64,000 bases of DNA from Pseudaquidulcibacter saccharophilus (GTDB lineage Bacteria > Pseudomonadota > Alphaproteobacteria > Caulobacterales > Aquidulcibacteraceae): positions 534,281 to 598,280 of the forward strand of contig NZ_JAHWUS010000003.1 in the NCBI RefSeq assembly GCF_019455445.1. Reading direction: 5' to 3'. Positions 61,498-64,000 of this stretch are shown here, in pieces (position 1 is the stretch's first letter; every line of letters starts with the position of its first letter). The notes under the pieces were generated by a model, which ran no database searches, was not told the origin of the DNA, and worked only from the letters and a program-made list of their open reading frames with translations. Made by a program: the position numbers and the translations under genes.

Positions 61498-63171
61498 TTA
61501 CTTTCTGTCAGCCGCGCTTTTATCGCGTGCTGCTTTGAATTCAGAATTTGGTTTCCATTCTGGCCATTTTGTTGAGTTTGCAAGGTCATATCCCATTTTG
61601 AAATAGATTTGCAAATCTTCGATGGCGCCATCAAGTTTCCAAGTCGGCGAGTACTCATCAGAAGGTTGGTGGTAATGTGCCTTTAGATATTCTTCATTGG
61701 CTGCTTTACCGGCCGCCACGCCGCCATTACGCATATCTACGCCAGAGCCAGCCGCAAGCATTGGAACGCCGCGTTTAACAAAAGGGAAGTGGTCTGAACG
61801 GAAGAAATGTCCTGCTTCTGGGGTATCTTCAGGTGAAATATAACGCCCCTGTTTTTTGGCATAAACTGCGAGGTCGTCTTCAAGGCTTGATTGACCGTAA
61901 CCGGTAACTTCAATATTTTTTGTTTTTCCGGCGATGTTAATTCCATCAATGTTGAAGCCAGCAACAGTTTTTGCAAGCGGATAAATCGGGTGGCTTGCAT
62001 AATATTCCGAACCCAAAAGCCCGCTTTCTTCCGCTGTCCAAGAGAACATGATAATTGACCTGTCCGGGCGTGGTGCTTTTTTATATGCACGGGCAATTTC
62101 CAATATTGATGCTACGCCCGATGCGTTATCTAGAGCGCCATTATAAATTTTATCGCCTTTTTTATCAGGCAAACCAATTCCGAGGTGATCCCAATGCGCA
62201 GAATATGCAACATATTCGTTAGGACGAGTTTTGCCTTTTAGAATGCCAATTACGTTATGGCTGGTAATTGTTTCGACATTGGTTCTAAAAGATGCAGATA
62301 AGGTAACGTTTTTAAGTTCTTGGGCGTGGAAATTTTTTGAACGTGCCGCAACTTTTAAGGCCTCTAAGTCAAGGCCTGCGCCTTTGAACATTTTTTGCGC
62401 TGTATCATATGTAATCCATGATTCCATGTCAGGGCCAGCAGGTGACGTTGGGTCACGCATAATATCTATTTTTTTGCCTGTATTTGAGTTTTTAACGGTT
62501 TCCCAGCCATAAGCAGCGGCATCACTTTCGTGAATGATTATGCAGCCCAATGCACCCTGACGCGCCGCTTCTTCATACTTATATGTCCAGCGGCCATAAT
62601 ATGTCATTGCCTTGCCGCCAAAAGTATTTAGCTCTGGCTGATAGAAATCAGGGTCATTTACCAAAACAACTATTATTTTGCCTTTTACATCGATTTTATT
62701 GCCATTTTCATCTTTAAAATCGTTCCAGCCACGTTCTGGGGCGGTAATTCCATAACCTGCAAATACCAATGGGACTTTATCAAAATTGACGTCCTTGGTG
62801 GCGTTACGGGTTGAAATAGTTATATCTTTGCCAACTTCTAGATTTGTGCCGTTATCGCCAAGGTTTAAAGATGCCTTGGAATCAGAAAGTGTGAAACGGC
62901 GCAATTGCACGTCTTGAAACCATGTTCCATTATCGCCACCAGGTGAAAATCCTGCTTCTGCAAGATTTTTTGCAATATAATCTATTGTTTTCTTTTCTGC
63001 TGGTGTGCCAACGCCACGACCTTCATATGCATCCGAGCCAAGTATTTTGATATCTTTTACCAGGTCAGCACTATTGAAAGTGGGGTTATATTCCTTTGCA
63101 AAAACCATTGATGGCTGTGCAATTATCAATGCCAACGCAGAGTAAAGCACAATAGATTTATAAGATTTCAT
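61498..63171 (-). CDS. Secreted M28-family zinc aminopeptidase
   Basis: A 557-residue exported metallopeptidase. The signal peptide covers about 1-25 (PSMVFAK). A PA-type insert lies at about 130-270. The catalytic M28 domain carries the two-zinc ligand set in order: His in YSAHWDHLG, Asp in GALDNASGVAS, Glu-Glu in WTAEESGLLGSEYY, Asp in AGFNIDGIN, and His in HYHQPSDEY near the C-terminus. It probably releases N-terminal amino acids from peptides in the periplasm. With the S9 peptidase and Opp genes at the other end of the window it fits a peptide-using lifestyle; there is no operon link. Confidence 0.94.
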   Translation of the reverse strand: MKSYKSIVLYSALALIIAQPSMVFAKEYNPTFNSADLVKDIKILGSDAYEGRGVGTPAEKKTIDYIAKNLAEAGFSPGGDNGTWFQDVQLRRFTLSDSKASLNLGDNGTNLEVGKDITISTRNATKDVNFDKVPLVFAGYGITAPERGWNDFKDENGNKIDVKGKIIVVLVNDPDFYQPELNTFGGKAMTYYGRWTYKYEEAARQGALGCIIIHESDAAAYGWETVKNSNTGKKIDIMRDPTSPAGPDMESWITYDTAQKMFKGAGLDLEALKVAARSKNFHAQELKNVTLSASFRTNVETITSHNVIGILKGKTRPNEYVAYSAHWDHLGIGLPDKKGDKIYNGALDNASGVASILEIARAYKKAPRPDRSIIMFSWTAEESGLLGSEYYASHPIYPLAKTVAGFNIDGINIAGKTKNIEVTGYGQSSLEDDLAVYAKKQGRYISPEDTPEAGHFFRSDHFPFVKRGVPMLAAGSGVDMRNGGVAAGKAANEEYLKAHYHQPSDEYSPTWKLDGAIEDLQIYFKMGYDLANSTKWPEWKPNSEFKAARDKSAADRK

Positions 63172-63256
63172 TAGTCTATCCCGAATTTATAGTTTGTAAA
63201 ATTTATGAAATAACGCCATTATGTAATAACAAATAATAGCACGAAAAAGATACATC

Positions 63257-63883
63257 ATGTTTTCAAAAATCAAACATATTTTTACGTTGTCTGGGGTAAT
63301 TATTATACCTGTTTTTGCGCTTACATCATGTGGGCCTGTTGACAATGTCAAAGGCCAAAACAGTGATAATGCAATTCCCCATAATGAAATGATTAAAAAT
63401 TTCGATAATTATGCGATTGCTTGTTATTCACCGCAAAAGAATGGTGAAACAATATCTTGTCGCACAACATCAAGATACGCGCATTACACCATGAGTTTTA
63501 TGGAATTAGACAAATTGGATGGTACACCTACCAAGGTTGTTTATAAACTTCGCTATGGCGATAAGAATGGTTATAGTTGTGTAGATCACACTACGGCGGA
63601 CCCAGAAAAAATCACCGCGTATAACGCCAGTGATGATATTGCAGATGTCGCAGTTGAAATAGAGAAACGTGATAGTCCATCACTTACTGCCCTTAAAGAT
63701 AAGATTGTTGCACGTGAAAAAGCGATCGGAGAGCTTTGTTATAAATATACTTTGATAACTACCGAAGACCCAATGATGACATATCAAATCAAATCTGAAG
63801 AGTTTAAAGACGCAAAACCAACCGGTAAAACTGAAATGCTTGCAATTTTTAGCAATGGCACAAAGGTTAGAATGGCTAAATAA
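63257..63883 (+). CDS. Putative lipoprotein of unknown function
   Basis: A 208-residue protein with a signal peptide and lipobox LTSC (Cys at about 25). The mature part has three further cysteine pairs (ACYS, ISCRTT, YSCVDH, ELCYKY) and the segment RYAHYTMSFMELD (about 73-85). I recognise no family. It is divergent from the M28 gene across 85 bases and ends at a strong terminator shared with tuf. Confidence 0.65.
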   Translation: MFSKIKHIFTLSGVIIIPVFALTSCGPVDNVKGQNSDNAIPHNEMIKNFDNYAIACYSPQKNGETISCRTTSRYAHYTMSFMELDKLDGTPTKVVYKLRYGDKNGYSCVDHTTADPEKITAYNASDDIADVAVEIEKRDSPSLTALKDKIVAREKAIGELCYKYTLITTEDPMMTYQIKSEEFKDAKPTGKTEMLAIFSNGTKVRMAK

Positions 63884-63907
63884 TTTTTGTTGTATTCTTT
63901 ACAAAAC

Positions 63908-63937
63908 AAAACCCCAGTCGATTGACTGGGGTTTTTT
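63908..63937. terminator. Bidirectional terminator between the lipoprotein gene and tuf
   Basis: AAAACCCCAGTC (63908-63919) and GACTGGGG plus TTTTTT (63924-63937) form a 12-bp stem around GATT; T-runs exist on both strands. Confidence 0.9.
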
Positions 63938-63957
63938 AAATTAGATTGTGTAATCTA

Positions 63958-64000
63958 TTATTCGATTACAGAAGCAACAACGCCCGCGCCAACGGTACGG
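63958..64000 (-). CDS. tuf: Elongation factor Tu, last codons (truncated by window edge)
   Basis: The minus strand ends with R-T-V-G-A-G-V-V-A-S-V-I-E-stop, the C-terminus of EF-Tu. Only 13 complete codons and the stop are inside the window. The gene is oriented against the lipoprotein gene and lies 20 kb from the S10 cluster. Confidence 0.9.
   Translation of the reverse strand, partial: RTVGAGVVASVIE

Noticed and set aside
1..64000. Prophage, transposase or integrative element
   Set aside because: No integrase, transposase, phage structural gene or flanking att-like repeat is visible; tRNA-Gln is intact and not followed by a duplicate 3' end nearby.

Overview
The window is a 64-kb stretch of an AT-rich alphaproteobacterial chromosome. 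The ribosomal proteins (long S9, L17-type tails on L3/L4, long zinc-independent S14), the short-LID adenylate kinase, the QueG/GST/MtgA neighbourhood and three very large TonB-dependent receptors with 'VVVTGSRI' TonB boxes point to a heterotroph near Caulobacterales/Hyphomonadaceae or Sphingomonadales. The base composition is lower in G+C than is usual for those groups. Taxonomy is an inference from family resemblance only. I see no prophage, IS element, CRISPR array or rRNA operon. One tRNA (Gln, UUG) is present.

Layout. (1) 1-13.4 kb: the 3' end of sppA, then three consecutive minus-strand TonB-dependent receptor genes of about 950-1010 residues. The third is divergent from a secreted S9-family prolyl-oligopeptidase-like peptidase. 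(2) 13.4-17.5 kb: an oligopeptide ABC importer (oppA, oppC, oppB) with a plus-strand gene for a small exported protein lodged between oppA and oppC. Together with part 1 this reads as a peptide-scavenging region: outer-membrane uptake, periplasmic cleavage, inner-membrane import. (3) 17.6-20.1 kb: a tight GST-queG-mtgA operon, followed by a two-copy 116-bp GC-rich tandem repeat. (4) 20.5-24.2 kb: yajC-secD-secF plus a squalene/phytoene-synthase-like gene. Opposite these lie a membrane-anchored, probably inactive EEP-fold protein with a long acidic N-terminus, and argC. (5) 27.3-37.8 kb: an accessory stretch with two paralogous lipoproteins, a dienelactone hydrolase/serine beta-lactamase fusion divergent from a class A beta-lactamase, a cold-shock protein whose terminator lies inside the beta-lactamase coding sequence, a VIT-family transporter, a lysozyme-like secreted protein, two tandem paralogous polytopic membrane proteins and another exported protein.

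(6) 37.8-43.0 kb: rplM-rpsI with a promoter and leader hairpin, a CASTOR/POLLUX-type channel protein, an NlpE-META lipoprotein, a DUF559 protein and an unknown exported protein. (7) 43.1-55.1 kb: the S10-spc ribosomal cluster from rpsJ to secY and adk in canonical order, preceded by a 400-nt structured leader that contains an attenuator-like hairpin. The usual downstream rpsM-rpsK-rpoA-rplQ block is not here, and neither is a tuf/fusA block upstream. (8) 55-64 kb: a FemAB-like GNAT protein, a CDF metal exporter, a DUF4166/saccharopine-dehydrogenase-like pair divergent from a DUF2269 membrane protein, tRNA-Gln, an OmpA-family porin, an M28 peptidase, a small lipoprotein and the last 14 codons of tuf on the minus strand.

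I did not find a complete new multi-gene system. The observations most worth following are the covarying leader hairpin shared by two receptor genes, the attenuator-like S10 leader, the hydrolase/beta-lactamase fusion next to a class A beta-lactamase, the EEP-fold pseudoenzyme, and the tandem membrane-protein island at 33-38 kb.
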